Program-made: the position numbers and the translations under genes
Shown here: piece after piece, positions 7,308-14,208 of the stretch
How positions within the stretch are numbered: the first letter of the stretch is position 1
Layout of the letters: each line of letters begins with the position of its first letter
DNA from: JALZAA01 sp036005605
GTDB lineage: Bacteria > Actinomycetota > Acidimicrobiia > IMCC26256 > JACDBD01
Direction of reading: 5' to 3'
Length of the DNA stretch: 18,595 nt
Assembly: GCA_036005605.1 (NCBI GenBank)
Contig: DASYQJ010000031.1
Location: forward strand, 1-18,595
The notes under the pieces: model-generated
The model's input: only the letters and a program-made list of their open reading frames with translations
Databases searched by the model: none
Told to the model about the DNA's origin: nothing

Positions 7308-9107
7308 GTGCCGACCCCGCCCTTCCACAAGGTGCTCGTCGCCAACCGAGGCGAGATCGCGATCCGCGTGATGCGCACGTGCCGCGAGCTCGACGTGGCG
7401 ACCGTCGCCGTCTACTCGGAGCTCGACCGCGACGCCGCCCACGTGCGGTACGCCGACGAGGCGTACGCGCTCGGCGGGCAGAGCGCGGCCGAGAGCTACC
7501 TGAACACCGACGCGATCATCGACGTGATCACGCGCAGCGGCGCCGAGGCCGTACATCCCGGGTACGGATTCTTCGCCGAGAACGCCGACTTCGCCCGCGC
7601 CGTCACCGATCGGGGCGTCACGTGGATCGGGCCGCCGCCGGACGCGATCGAGATCATGGGCGACAAGATCTCGGCCCGCACCGCCGCCGCGTCGGCCGGC
7701 GTCGAGGCCGTGCCCGGCACGCTCGAGCCGATCACGAGCGCCGACCAGGTCGTCGCGTTCGGCGAGAAGCACGGCTGGCCGGTCGCGATCAAGGCCGCCT
7801 TCGGCGGTGGCGGCCGGGGCATGAAGGTCGTCGACGGCCCCGACGAGGCCCAGTCGGCGCTCGACTCGGCCGCACGCGAGAGCCAGGCGTACTTCGGCCG
7901 GCCCGAGACGTACCTCGAGCGGTACCTGACCCGCCCGCGACACATCGAGATCCAGATCTTCGGCGACACGCAGGGCAACACGGTGTGGCTGGGCGAGCGG
8001 GACTGCTCGACGCAGCGCCGCCACCAGAAGCTCATCGAGGAGACGCCCGCGCCGGGGCTCTCCGACGACGTGCGCGCCGCCATGGGCGAAGCGGCGGTGA
8101 AGGTCGCCAAGGCGTGCGGGTACGTGAACGCCGGCACCGTCGAGTGCCTGTACCAGGACGGCGACTTCTGGTTCCTCGAGATGAACACGCGGCTCCAGGT
8201 CGAGCACTGCGTGACCGAGATGGTCACCTCACTCGATCTCGTGGCCGAGCAACTTCGGGTGGCCGCCGGCGAGCCGCTCTCGTTCACGCAACAGTCGGTC
8301 GAACGCCGCGGCCACGCCGTCGAGTGCCGCATCAACGCCGAGGACCCGGCCAAGAACTTCCTCCCGTCGCCGGGCACGATCACCCGACTGCGCGTGCCCA
8401 GCGGTCCGGGCGTGCGCTGGGACGGCGGCTACGACGAGGGTGACACGATCTCCCAGTTCTACGACAACCTGGTCGGAAAGCTCGTGGTGTGGGGCGCCGA
8501 CCGTGAGGCGGCCCGGCGCAGGATGCTCCGGGCGCTGCGCGAGCTCGAAGTCGGCGGCGTGCGCACGACCGTGCCCGCCGACGTCGCGCTGCTCGACCAC
8601 CCCGACTTCGTCGCCGGCAACCACTCGACGAGATGGGTCGAGGAGGAGGTCGATCCCGCGTTGCTCTCGGCCGCCGTGCCCGCGCCGGCCCCGGTCTCGC
8701 CGGGACCGGACGCCGAAACCGAGGGCGTCCCGCTCGAAGAGCGCACGATCCCGGTCGAGGTCGACGGCAAGCGCTTCTCGGTCCGGGTGTGGCTGCCGGA
8801 AGCGCCCGCCGCCGGGGACACCGCCGCGGGCGGAGGGCGGCGGGGCGGCAAGGTCAGCAAGCCGCGACTGGCGGCCGGCGGAGGCGGCGGCGGGGACGGC
8901 ACCGTCAGCGCGCCGATGCAGGGCACGATCGTGAAGGTGCTCGTCGCGCAAGACGACGCCGTCGAGCCCGGTCAGGCGCTGCTCGTGCTCGAGGCGATGA
9001 AGATGGAGAACCACATCAACGCCGAGCGGGGCGGGACCGTGAAGGAGGTCCGCGTCGCGGCCGGTGACACGGTCGGTACCGGCGACGTGCTGATCGTCAT
9101 CGAGTAG
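7308..9107 (+). CDS. accA3: Acetyl/propionyl-CoA carboxylase alpha chain (biotin carboxylase-BCCP fusion)
   Basis: A 599-residue fused subunit that carboxylates its own biotin with ATP and bicarbonate and delivers CO2 to a separate carboxyltransferase beta chain, producing malonyl- or methylmalonyl-CoA. The biotin carboxylase domain begins KVLVANRGEIAIRV (8-21), continues with HPGYGFFAEN (83-92), the ATP loop FGGGGRGMK (165-173), RDCSTQRRHQK (231-241) and EMNTRLQVEHCVTE (291-304; the usual proline after EH is a cysteine here). A linker of about 80 residues rich in Pro and Gly leads to the biotinyl domain, with APMQGTIVKV and EAMKM; the modified lysine is K565. GTG 7308 has AGGAG 6 nt upstream. 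Length and architecture match actinobacterial AccA3-type chains. No beta subunit is in the window, so acyl-CoA specificity cannot be read. It diverges from birA. Confidence 0.93.
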   Translation: MPTPPFHKVLVANRGEIAIRVMRTCRELDVATVAVYSELDRDAAHVRYADEAYALGGQSAAESYLNTDAIIDVITRSGAEAVHPGYGFFAENADFARAVTDRGVTWIGPPPDAIEIMGDKISARTAAASAGVEAVPGTLEPITSADQVVAFGEKHGWPVAIKAAFGGGGRGMKVVDGPDEAQSALDSAARESQAYFGRPETYLERYLTRPRHIEIQIFGDTQGNTVWLGERDCSTQRRHQKLIEETPAPGLSDDVRAAMGEAAVKVAKACGYVNAGTVECLYQDGDFWFLEMNTRLQVEHCVTEMVTSLDLVAEQLRVAAGEPLSFTQQSVERRGHAVECRINAEDPAKNFLPSPGTITRLRVPSGPGVRWDGGYDEGDTISQFYDNLVGKLVVWGADREAARRRMLRALRELEVGGVRTTVPADVALLDHPDFVAGNHSTRWVEEEVDPALLSAAVPAPAPVSPGPDAETEGVPLEERTIPVEVDGKRFSVRVWLPEAPAAGDTAAGGGRRGGKVSKPRLAAGGGGGGDGTVSAPMQGTIVKVLVAQDDAVEPGQALLVLEAMKMENHINAERGGTVKEVRVAAGDTVGTGDVLIVIE

Positions 9108-9117
9108 ACCCCGGACC

Positions 9118-9912
9118 ATGGGCGCGCCGCTCTTCCAGGTGGATGCCTTCGCGTCCGGGCCCTTCACCGGCAATCCGGCCGCGGTTTGCCTCCTCGACGC
9201 GCCGGGCGACCCGGCGTGGATGCAGTCGGTAGCGGCCGAGATGAACCTGTCCGAGACCGCGTTCGTCCACGCGCTCGACGGCGAAGCGGGACGGTTCGGG
9301 CTGCGGTGGTTCACGCCCACCGTCGAGGTCGACCTGTGCGGCCACGCGACCTTGGCCAGCGCACACGTCCTCTGGGAGACGCGCCGCCTGGCGGCGGCCG
9401 TGGCAGCACGCTTCGAGACACGCAGCGGCGTGCTCACCGCCACGCGAGCAGGCGACGACGTGGAGCTGGACTTCCCCGCCGACCCGGTCACAGCGGCCGA
9501 GCCCGAACGCGACCTTCTCGATGCGATCGGCCTGCGCGACGCGGTCGCGTCCACGGGTCGCATCGGCTGGGTGCTCGAGGTCGCCGACGCGAGCGCGGTA
9601 CGCGACGCGCGTCCCGACTTCACCCGGTTGGCGACGTTCGACATCGCCGTGCTCACCGCGCGCGCCGACGACGCCGCGTATGACTTCGTCTCGCGTTGCT
9701 TCGGCCCGAAGTTCGGCATCGACGAGGACCCGGTGACCGGCTCGGCGCACTGCGCGCTCGGCCCCTACTGGGCGGAGCGGCTCGGGAAAACGGAGCTCAC
9801 GGGCTACCAGGCGTCGGCCCGGGGTGGCGTCGTGCGGGTGACGGTCGACGGCGACCGCACTGTTCTCGGCGGTCGCGCCGTGACCGTCACCCGCGGCGAG
9901 CTGGTGGCCTGA
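9118..9912 (+). CDS. PhzF-family isomerase-like protein
   Basis: A 264-residue protein with the PhzF/diaminopimelate-epimerase double fold. The first half opens FQVDAFASGPFTGNPAAVC, followed by MNLSETAFV, where E46 corresponds to the catalytic glutamate of PhzF, then FTPTVEVDLCGHATLASAHVL. The second half has GIDEDPVTGSAHCALGPYW, the matching anion-binding segment. Family members catalyse proton shifts or isomerisations; only a few, such as phenazine PhzF, have known substrates, and no phenazine genes are nearby, so the reaction here is unknown. ATG 9118 is 10 nt after the carboxylase stop, so co-transcription is likely, although no strong ribosome site is visible. It ends 11 bp from the convergent ABC permease gene, with no obvious terminator. 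Confidence 0.88.
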   Translation: MGAPLFQVDAFASGPFTGNPAAVCLLDAPGDPAWMQSVAAEMNLSETAFVHALDGEAGRFGLRWFTPTVEVDLCGHATLASAHVLWETRRLAAAVAARFETRSGVLTATRAGDDVELDFPADPVTAAEPERDLLDAIGLRDAVASTGRIGWVLEVADASAVRDARPDFTRLATFDIAVLTARADDAAYDFVSRCFGPKFGIDEDPVTGSAHCALGPYWAERLGKTELTGYQASARGGVVRVTVDGDRTVLGGRAVTVTRGELVA

Positions 9913-9923
9913 GGATCTGCCCG

Positions 9924-10787
9924 TCACTTGACCGTTGCCCGGCGGAACATGGTGACGGCGATGACCGTGAACAACACGGCGTACGCGGCGACCACGGCCA
10001 GGCTCAGGAACGCCATGACGGTCGGGCTGCTCATACCCCAGATGTCGTGGAGGCCGACGCCACGCTCGTCGACGAGGCCGTAGCGCATGACCGCGAGAGC
10101 GTGCGTGAGCGGAAGCACCTTGGCGAACGCCGCCAGCGCGGCAGGCATCGCGCCGATCGGAAAGAGCGAACCGGCGAAGAACCACGGAACGATCGCGACC
10201 GCGGGCAGCGCGCCGACGTACTCCTCCTGCGAAGGGATGCGGTTGGCGAGCGTCTCGGCCACGCCGTACATGACGACGACCAAGCCGATGCTGGCGGCCA
10301 GGAACCACGCAATCCCGGTGGCCGTGCCCGAGAACTCGGCGCCGCGCAGGACGGCGGCACCCATCAGCACTGCGAGCTGGAGGCCACTGACCGCGAGGGC
10401 AACGGCAAGGTTGCCGAGCACGAGGAGCGGGCGCCGCACCGGTGCCGCGATCAGGTCCCGCCGGGCCCCGTTGTCGCGTTCGACGAAGAGCCCGATGCCC
10501 GCCAGCATGCAGTTGAGGGGCAGCAGCAACCCGACGGTGGCGATGGCGACGAAGCTCATGTAGTCGATGCCGCGCACGCTCGGGATCTGATCGGCGAGCG
10601 CCGGGGCGATGATGAGCGCGAACAGGACCGGCGTGAGCAGCGGTACGAGAAGCTCGCGCGGAGTCCGGATGTTGAGCGCGAACCTGCGGCGCACGAGCGT
10701 GCGCAGCGCGTTGGTGCTCCCCGCGGAAGCCGCGGCTCGGGTGCTCGTTGCCCGAGGGCGGTGGAGCGAGGCGTCGATGGTGGCCAT
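9924..10787 (-). CDS. ABC-2 type exporter permease
   Basis: A 287-residue integral membrane protein with a 45-residue cytoplasmic N-terminus and six predicted helices (about 46-64, 77-101, 119-147, 157-180, 190-212, 257-281), the standard ABC-2 permease layout used by DrrB-like drug and lipid exporters. The segment LPAVAIVPWFFAGSLFPIGAMPAAL followed by LPLTHALAVMRYGLVD is the conserved C-terminal pattern of this family. ATG 10787 is fixed by a strong AGGAGG 5 nt upstream. The ATP-binding subunit gene ends 17 bp before this start, so the two form one operon. The operon reads from a promoter that matches the ECF41 consensus. The exported substrate is unknown. Confidence 0.9.
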   Translation of the reverse strand: MATIDASLHRPRATSTRAAASAGSTNALRTLVRRRFALNIRTPRELLVPLLTPVLFALIIAPALADQIPSVRGIDYMSFVAIATVGLLLPLNCMLAGIGLFVERDNGARRDLIAAPVRRPLLVLGNLAVALAVSGLQLAVLMGAAVLRGAEFSGTATGIAWFLAASIGLVVVMYGVAETLANRIPSQEEYVGALPAVAIVPWFFAGSLFPIGAMPAALAAFAKVLPLTHALAVMRYGLVDERGVGLHDIWGMSSPTVMAFLSLAVVAAYAVLFTVIAVTMFRRATVK

Positions 10788-10792
10788 GGGGT

Positions 10793-10798
10793 CCTCCT
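10793..10798 (-). promoter_or_regulatory. Strong Shine-Dalgarno (AGGAGG) for the ABC permease
   Basis: AGGAGG lies 5 nt before ATG 10787 within the 17-bp gap after the ATP-binding subunit gene. It is the best ribosome site I noticed in the window, suggesting independent efficient translation of the permease. Confidence 0.8.
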
Positions 10799-10804
10799 TT
10801 TCGT

Positions 10805-11749
10805 TCAGGCGGCGGCCAGGCGGCCGCCGGTCAGGCGGAGATAGATGTCGTCGAGCGTCGGTCGGCGGGTGGTGAGCTCGGTCGTGGTCAACCCGAGCTC
10901 GCCGACCGCGACCACCGCGGCGTGCGCCGGCGACCCGTGCAGCGGAACGGTGAGTGTGCCGCCCACCGAGAACGCGTCCTCGGAGGCAACACCGCCGGCG
11001 CGGAGCACCGAGAGCGCGGCGTCGGGGTCCCCGTCGACGTGCACCTCGAGCAGTTCGGAGCCGAGGGTGCCCAGCAGCGCGGCCGGTGTGTCGAGGGCGA
11101 CGATGCGACCGGCGTGGATGATCGCGACGCGATCGCACAGTCGCTCGGCCTCGTCGAGGTAGTGCGTCGTGAGGACCACCGTCATCTCGTCGCGTCGCCG
11201 CAGCACCGCGATGAGATCGAGGAGCTCGTGGCGGATGAGGGGATCGAGGCCGACGGTCGGCTCGTCGAGGAACAGCACCTGCGGGTCCGAGAGCAGAGCC
11301 CGCGCGAGCTCCAGGCGCCGGCGCTGCCCCCCGCTGTAGCTCGCCACCGGTCGGTCGATGATCTCGCCGAGGCCGAACGCATCGACGACCTCGCCGAGTC
11401 GAACGGCGGCCGTTGCAGGGTCGACACCCCAGAGCCGGGCGTGGATCTCGAGATTGCGCCGGCCGGTCAGGGGCCGGTCGACGACCGACTCCTGGAACAC
11501 GACGGCGCTCGCCCGGCGGGCCGCGAGCGGCTCGGCGACGACGTCGTATCCGGCCAACCGGGCGGTGCCGCCGGTCGGAGCCACCGTCCCGGTGAGCATG
11601 CCGACGGTGGTGGACTTGCCGGCGCCGTTGGGACCGAGGAGCCCGAAGACCTCTCCGGGGAAGACGTCGAAATCGATGCCGCGCACGGCTTGGACGTCGC
11701 CCGGGTACGTCTTCGCGAGCCCCCGCACTTCGACTGCAAGTGGCTTCAT
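10805..11749 (-). CDS. ABC transporter ATP-binding protein, DrrA-like
   Basis: A 314-residue ATPase subunit for the permease encoded just downstream. It has Walker A GPNGAGKST (39-47), the Q-loop around Q86, signature YSGGQRRRLELARAL (138-152), Walker B VLFLDEPTVGLD (158-169, catalytic E163) and the switch histidine H196. A C-terminal domain of about 90 residues ends TTRRPTLDDIYLRLTG, the pattern of DrrA-type drug or antibiotic exporters. I chose ATG 11749, which has GGAG 6 nt upstream. An in-frame ATG at 11785 would add 12 residues and falls just downstream of the ECF41-type -10 element, so a near-leaderless start there is a real alternative. The gene diverges from the ECF41 sigma factor, and the promoter element between them suggests it belongs to that factor's regulon. 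Substrate unknown. Confidence 0.92.
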   Translation of the reverse strand: MKPLAVEVRGLAKTYPGDVQAVRGIDFDVFPGEVFGLLGPNGAGKSTTVGMLTGTVAPTGGTARLAGYDVVAEPLAARRASAVVFQESVVDRPLTGRRNLEIHARLWGVDPATAAVRLGEVVDAFGLGEIIDRPVASYSGGQRRRLELARALLSDPQVLFLDEPTVGLDPLIRHELLDLIAVLRRRDEMTVVLTTHYLDEAERLCDRVAIIHAGRIVALDTPAALLGTLGSELLEVHVDGDPDAALSVLRAGGVASEDAFSVGGTLTVPLHGSPAHAAVVAVGELGLTTTELTTRRPTLDDIYLRLTGGRLAAA

Positions 11750-11793
11750 TTCCATCTCCGATGTCTCGGTGTTCGCGACTGTCATCAAGGAAG

Positions 11794-11820
11794 GACGGGC
11801 GGTGCCAGGTGGTTGTGACA
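11794..11820 (-). promoter_or_regulatory. ECF41-type promoter (TGTCACA-N16-CGTC) facing the ABC exporter operon
   Basis: On the minus strand TGTCACA (11820-11814) is followed by exactly 16 nt and CGTC (11797-11794). This is the ECF41 target-promoter consensus as I remember it from published work on that sigma group. The predicted transcript start, about 6-8 nt further on, lies just before ATG 11785 and about 38 nt before the ribosome-site-supported ATG 11749. Confidence 0.8.
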
Positions 11821-11848
11821 CGAAGGCGACTGACCGGCCGATGTCACA
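11814..11848. repeat. Inverted repeat formed by two back-to-back ECF41 -35 elements
   Basis: TGTGACA (11814-11820) and TGTCACA (11842-11848) form a perfect 7-bp inverted repeat separated by 21 bp. Each arm is the -35 element of a divergent promoter, so the symmetry is explained by two sigma sites rather than by a repressor operator, though a repressor cannot be ruled out. Confidence 0.75.
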
Positions 11849-11868
11849 TCGCGATCGGCTCGCTCGTC
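11842..11868 (+). promoter_or_regulatory. ECF41-type promoter (TGTCACA-N16-CGTC) facing the sigma factor gene
   Basis: TGTCACA (11842-11848), 16 nt, CGTC (11865-11868), identical in elements and spacing to the promoter on the opposite strand. It lies 12 bp upstream of the sigma-factor ATG at 11881 and predicts autoregulation. The expected leader is only about 5 nt. Confidence 0.8.
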
Positions 11869-11880
11869 CGAAGAGGTGAG

Positions 11881-12798
11881 ATGGACAACGACCTGACACC
11901 GCACGCAGCGAGCGCCGACCCACGCGTGGCCGACGCGTGGCGCGATCACCGCCAACGGCTGATGGACGTCGCCTACCGGATGCTCGGGAGCGTCAGCGAC
12001 GCCGAAGACGTGGTGCAGGAGGCCTACGCGCGACTCGTCCGGAACGGAGTCGACGGGATCGATGACGTGCGCGGATGGCTCGTGACCGTCACCAGCCGCC
12101 TCTGCCTCGACCAGCTCCGCTCGGCCCAGTCCCGGCGAACGAGCTACGTCGGCCCGTGGCTCCCCGAGCCCGTGGTCGACGTGCCGTCGCTCGGCGTCGA
12201 CCCCGCCGACCGCGTCACGCTCGACGACAGCGTTCGGATGGCCCTGCTCGTCGTGCTCGAGCAGCTCTCCCCCGCCGAGCGCACCGCGTTCGTGCTCCAC
12301 GACGTCTTCCAGCTGTCGTTCGAGGAAGTTGCGTCGATCGTCGGCCGGTCACCGGCGGCGTGCCGGCAGCTCGCGAGCCGCGCCCGGCGCCACGTCGGCG
12401 CCGAAGCCGGGCCCGGCCGCTTCCGGGTCGATGTGGGTGAGCAGCGGCGCCTTGCCGAGCGGTTCGCGGCCGCGGCCAACAGCGGCGACCTGGACGCGCT
12501 GCTCGAGGTGTTGGATCCCGATGTGGCCGGCGACGCCGACTCCGGCGGGGTCATCCCCGGTGCGCCGCGCCACGCCGTCGTCGGCCGGTCGCGCGTCGCC
12601 GCCAATCTGCTGCGCAACGTGGGCGGTCGCGGCATCGAATTCCGCGCTGCCGATGTGAACGGCGAGCCCGGCGTGGTCGGCGTGCAGGACGGGCGGATCG
12701 TCGCCGCGGTCGTTCTCGAGAGCGGCAACGGGCTGATCCACCACATCCACGCGATCTTGAACCCGGCCAAGCTCGCCCACCTCGCACCGCCCGCCTGA
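11881..12798 (+). CDS. ECF41-type RNA polymerase sigma factor with C-terminal SnoaL-like domain
   Basis: A 305-residue extracytoplasmic-function sigma factor. Region 2 (about 19-85) contains AYRMLGSVSDAEDVVQEAYARL and GWLVTVTSRLCLDQLRS. The linker carries WLPEP (93-97), a hallmark of group ECF41. Region 4 (about 117-172) has LSPAERTAFVLHDVF and a helix-turn-helix FEEVASIVGRSPAACRQLASRARR. The remaining 120 or so residues form a SnoaL/NTF2-like domain ending NPAKL (294-298), the ECF41 C-terminal motif. The usual DGGG motif appears as DSGG (220-223). In this group the C-terminal domain, not a separate anti-sigma factor, modulates activity. ATG 11881 fits the promoter 12 bp upstream and has AGGTG just before it. 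The divergent promoter predicts that it controls the ABC exporter as well as itself. The inducing signal is unknown. Confidence 0.93.
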   Translation: MDNDLTPHAASADPRVADAWRDHRQRLMDVAYRMLGSVSDAEDVVQEAYARLVRNGVDGIDDVRGWLVTVTSRLCLDQLRSAQSRRTSYVGPWLPEPVVDVPSLGVDPADRVTLDDSVRMALLVVLEQLSPAERTAFVLHDVFQLSFEEVASIVGRSPAACRQLASRARRHVGAEAGPGRFRVDVGEQRRLAERFAAAANSGDLDALLEVLDPDVAGDADSGGVIPGAPRHAVVGRSRVAANLLRNVGGRGIEFRAADVNGEPGVVGVQDGRIVAAVVLESGNGLIHHIHAILNPAKLAHLAPPA

Positions 12799-12807
12799 GC
12801 CGGCGGG
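12790..12807. terminator. Possible short hairpin between convergent genes
   Basis: CCCGCC-TGAGCC-GGCGGG gives a 6-bp GC stem with a 6-nt loop, covering the end of the sigma gene (stop at 12796-12798) and the gap before the flavoprotein stop. No T-tract follows on either strand, so intrinsic termination is uncertain. Confidence 0.3.
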
Positions 12808-12808
12808 A

Positions 12809-14179
12809 TCAGGACGCGGCTTCGGCCAGCGACTCCGACAGCGTGGGGTGCACGAGAAGCGAGTCGACGATGTCGCTGACCGTGAGCCCGTTGGTGACGG
12901 CGACTGCGATCACGCTGATGAGCTCGGCCGCGTTGCGCCCGACGATGGACCCGCCGAGCACGACGCCCGTCGCCGGGTCCGAGAGGATCTTCACGAACCC
13001 GCGGGGATCGCCCTTGATGTGCGCCTTGGCGTTCGACGAGAACGGCACCTTCGTGACGCGGATCTTCCTGCCCAACGAGAACGCCTCGGCCTCGGCCAGC
13101 CCGACCTCGGCGATCTCGGGATCAGTGAAGATCGCCTGCGCTGCCTTGTCGTAGTCGAGGTGACGGTGGGGACGGTTGTGCAGGCCCATGAGGTGCTCGG
13201 CGATCTTGCGACCCTGCATGGCCCCGACCGAGGAGAGCGGCAGCTTCCCGGACACGTCGCCGGCGGCGTAGATGTGCTCGACGTTCGACCGGCAGTGGTG
13301 GTCGATCGGGATGTAGCCGCCGCCGTCGACTTCGACCCCCGCCTCGTCGAGCCCGAGGTCCTCACTGTTCGGGATCGACCCGACGGTCAGCACCGCGTGC
13401 GACCCTTCCACGACCCGGCCGTCCTCGCATGCGACGCGCACTGTGTCTCCGGCGCGCTCGATGCCGCTCGCGCGCGCGCCCTTGAGCAGCGTGACGCCCT
13501 GGCGCATGAACTCTTCCTCGAGCGCCGCTGCCACCTCGGGGTCCTTGAGCGGGAGCACCTGCTGGCGGGAGACGAGCAGCGTCACCTTCGAGCCGAGGGC
13601 GTCGAACATGTGCGTGAACTCGACTCCGGTGACACCTGAGCCGACCACGACGATGTGCTCCGGCAGCTCGGGAGGCGGGTACGCCTGGCGGGTCGTGAGC
13701 ACCCGTTCGCCGTCGACCGGCGCGAACTCGGGCACGCGGGGTCGCGAGCCGGTGGCCACCACGATGAAGTCGGCCTCGAGCTCCTCGATGCCGCGGGCGG
13801 TCTCGACCACCACTTCGTGCGGCCCCTTGAGGCGCCCGGTGCCGCGGAGGAGCCGAACCTTCTGCGACTCGAGCAGTTGCACGATCGAGTCGTGCAGGCG
13901 CTGCTCGATCGACGAGACCCGCTCGCGCAGTGCGTCCAGGTCGACGCCGCCCTCGGCCTGCAGGCCCATCACGTGGCTGCGGGCCAGCTCGGCCAGCTCG
14001 CCGCCGGTCGCGATCATCGCCTTGGAGGGGATGCAGTCCCAGAGATGGGCCGCGCCGGCGATGACGTCCCGCTCGACGAGCGTCACCTCCGCGCCCAGCG
14101 TGGCCGCGACGGTCGCGCACGTGTTGCCGGCGGGACCACCGCCGAGGATCGCGAGCCGTACTCCGGAGATGCGCGTCAC
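12809..14179 (-). CDS. lpdA: LpdA-like flavoprotein (disulfide-reductase family lacking the redox disulfide)
   Basis: A 456-residue FAD/NAD(P) oxidoreductase. FAD binding: LAILGGGPAG (9-18). NAD(P) binding: VVVGSGVTGVEF in the middle. The second FAD motif is HIYAAGDVSG, and a C-terminal dimerisation domain ends VHPTLSESL. The canonical CxxxxC redox pair is broken: the segment reads AGAAHLWDCIPSK, with C49 present but A44 in place of the first cysteine. It therefore cannot act as a normal lipoamide dehydrogenase. The same loss occurs in M. tuberculosis LpdA (Rv3303c), described as an NAD(P)H-quinone reductase-type enzyme, so quinone or dye reduction is the best inference. GTG 14179 was chosen because TAGCCT lies 6 nt upstream (leaderless). 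It diverges from a GalT-like gene across 37 bp; no 2-oxoacid dehydrogenase genes are near. Confidence 0.88.
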   Translation of the reverse strand: MTRISGVRLAILGGGPAGNTCATVAATLGAEVTLVERDVIAGAAHLWDCIPSKAMIATGGELAELARSHVMGLQAEGGVDLDALRERVSSIEQRLHDSIVQLLESQKVRLLRGTGRLKGPHEVVVETARGIEELEADFIVVATGSRPRVPEFAPVDGERVLTTRQAYPPPELPEHIVVVGSGVTGVEFTHMFDALGSKVTLLVSRQQVLPLKDPEVAAALEEEFMRQGVTLLKGARASGIERAGDTVRVACEDGRVVEGSHAVLTVGSIPNSEDLGLDEAGVEVDGGGYIPIDHHCRSNVEHIYAAGDVSGKLPLSSVGAMQGRKIAEHLMGLHNRPHRHLDYDKAAQAIFTDPEIAEVGLAEAEAFSLGRKIRVTKVPFSSNAKAHIKGDPRGFVKILSDPATGVVLGGSIVGRNAAELISVIAVAVTNGLTVSDIVDSLLVHPTLSESLAEAAS

Positions 14180-14185
14180 GCACCC

Positions 14186-14191
14186 AGGCTA
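14186..14191 (-). promoter_or_regulatory. -10 box (TAGCCT) of a leaderless promoter for the LpdA-like gene
   Basis: TAGCCT on the minus strand ends 6 nt before GTG 14179, with no Shine-Dalgarno. Its -35 region would fall on the -10 box and start region of the divergent gene. Confidence 0.5.
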
Positions 14192-14202
14192 CGGCACCCC
14201 TC

Positions 14203-14208
14203 TAGCCT
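14203..14208 (+). promoter_or_regulatory. -10 box (TAGCCT) of a leaderless promoter for the GalT-like gene
   Basis: TAGCCT ends 8 nt before GTG 14217. An in-frame GTG at 14211 is only 2 nt away and too close to be on the transcript, so 14217 is preferred. Confidence 0.5.

Noticed and set aside
8438..13640. Other GTGACA-like strings (near 8440, 9063 and 13630) as additional ECF41 promoters
   Set aside because: They lack the exact 7-mer and the CGTC at 16 nt, and lie inside coding regions. This was a by-eye scan, so a pattern search should confirm it.
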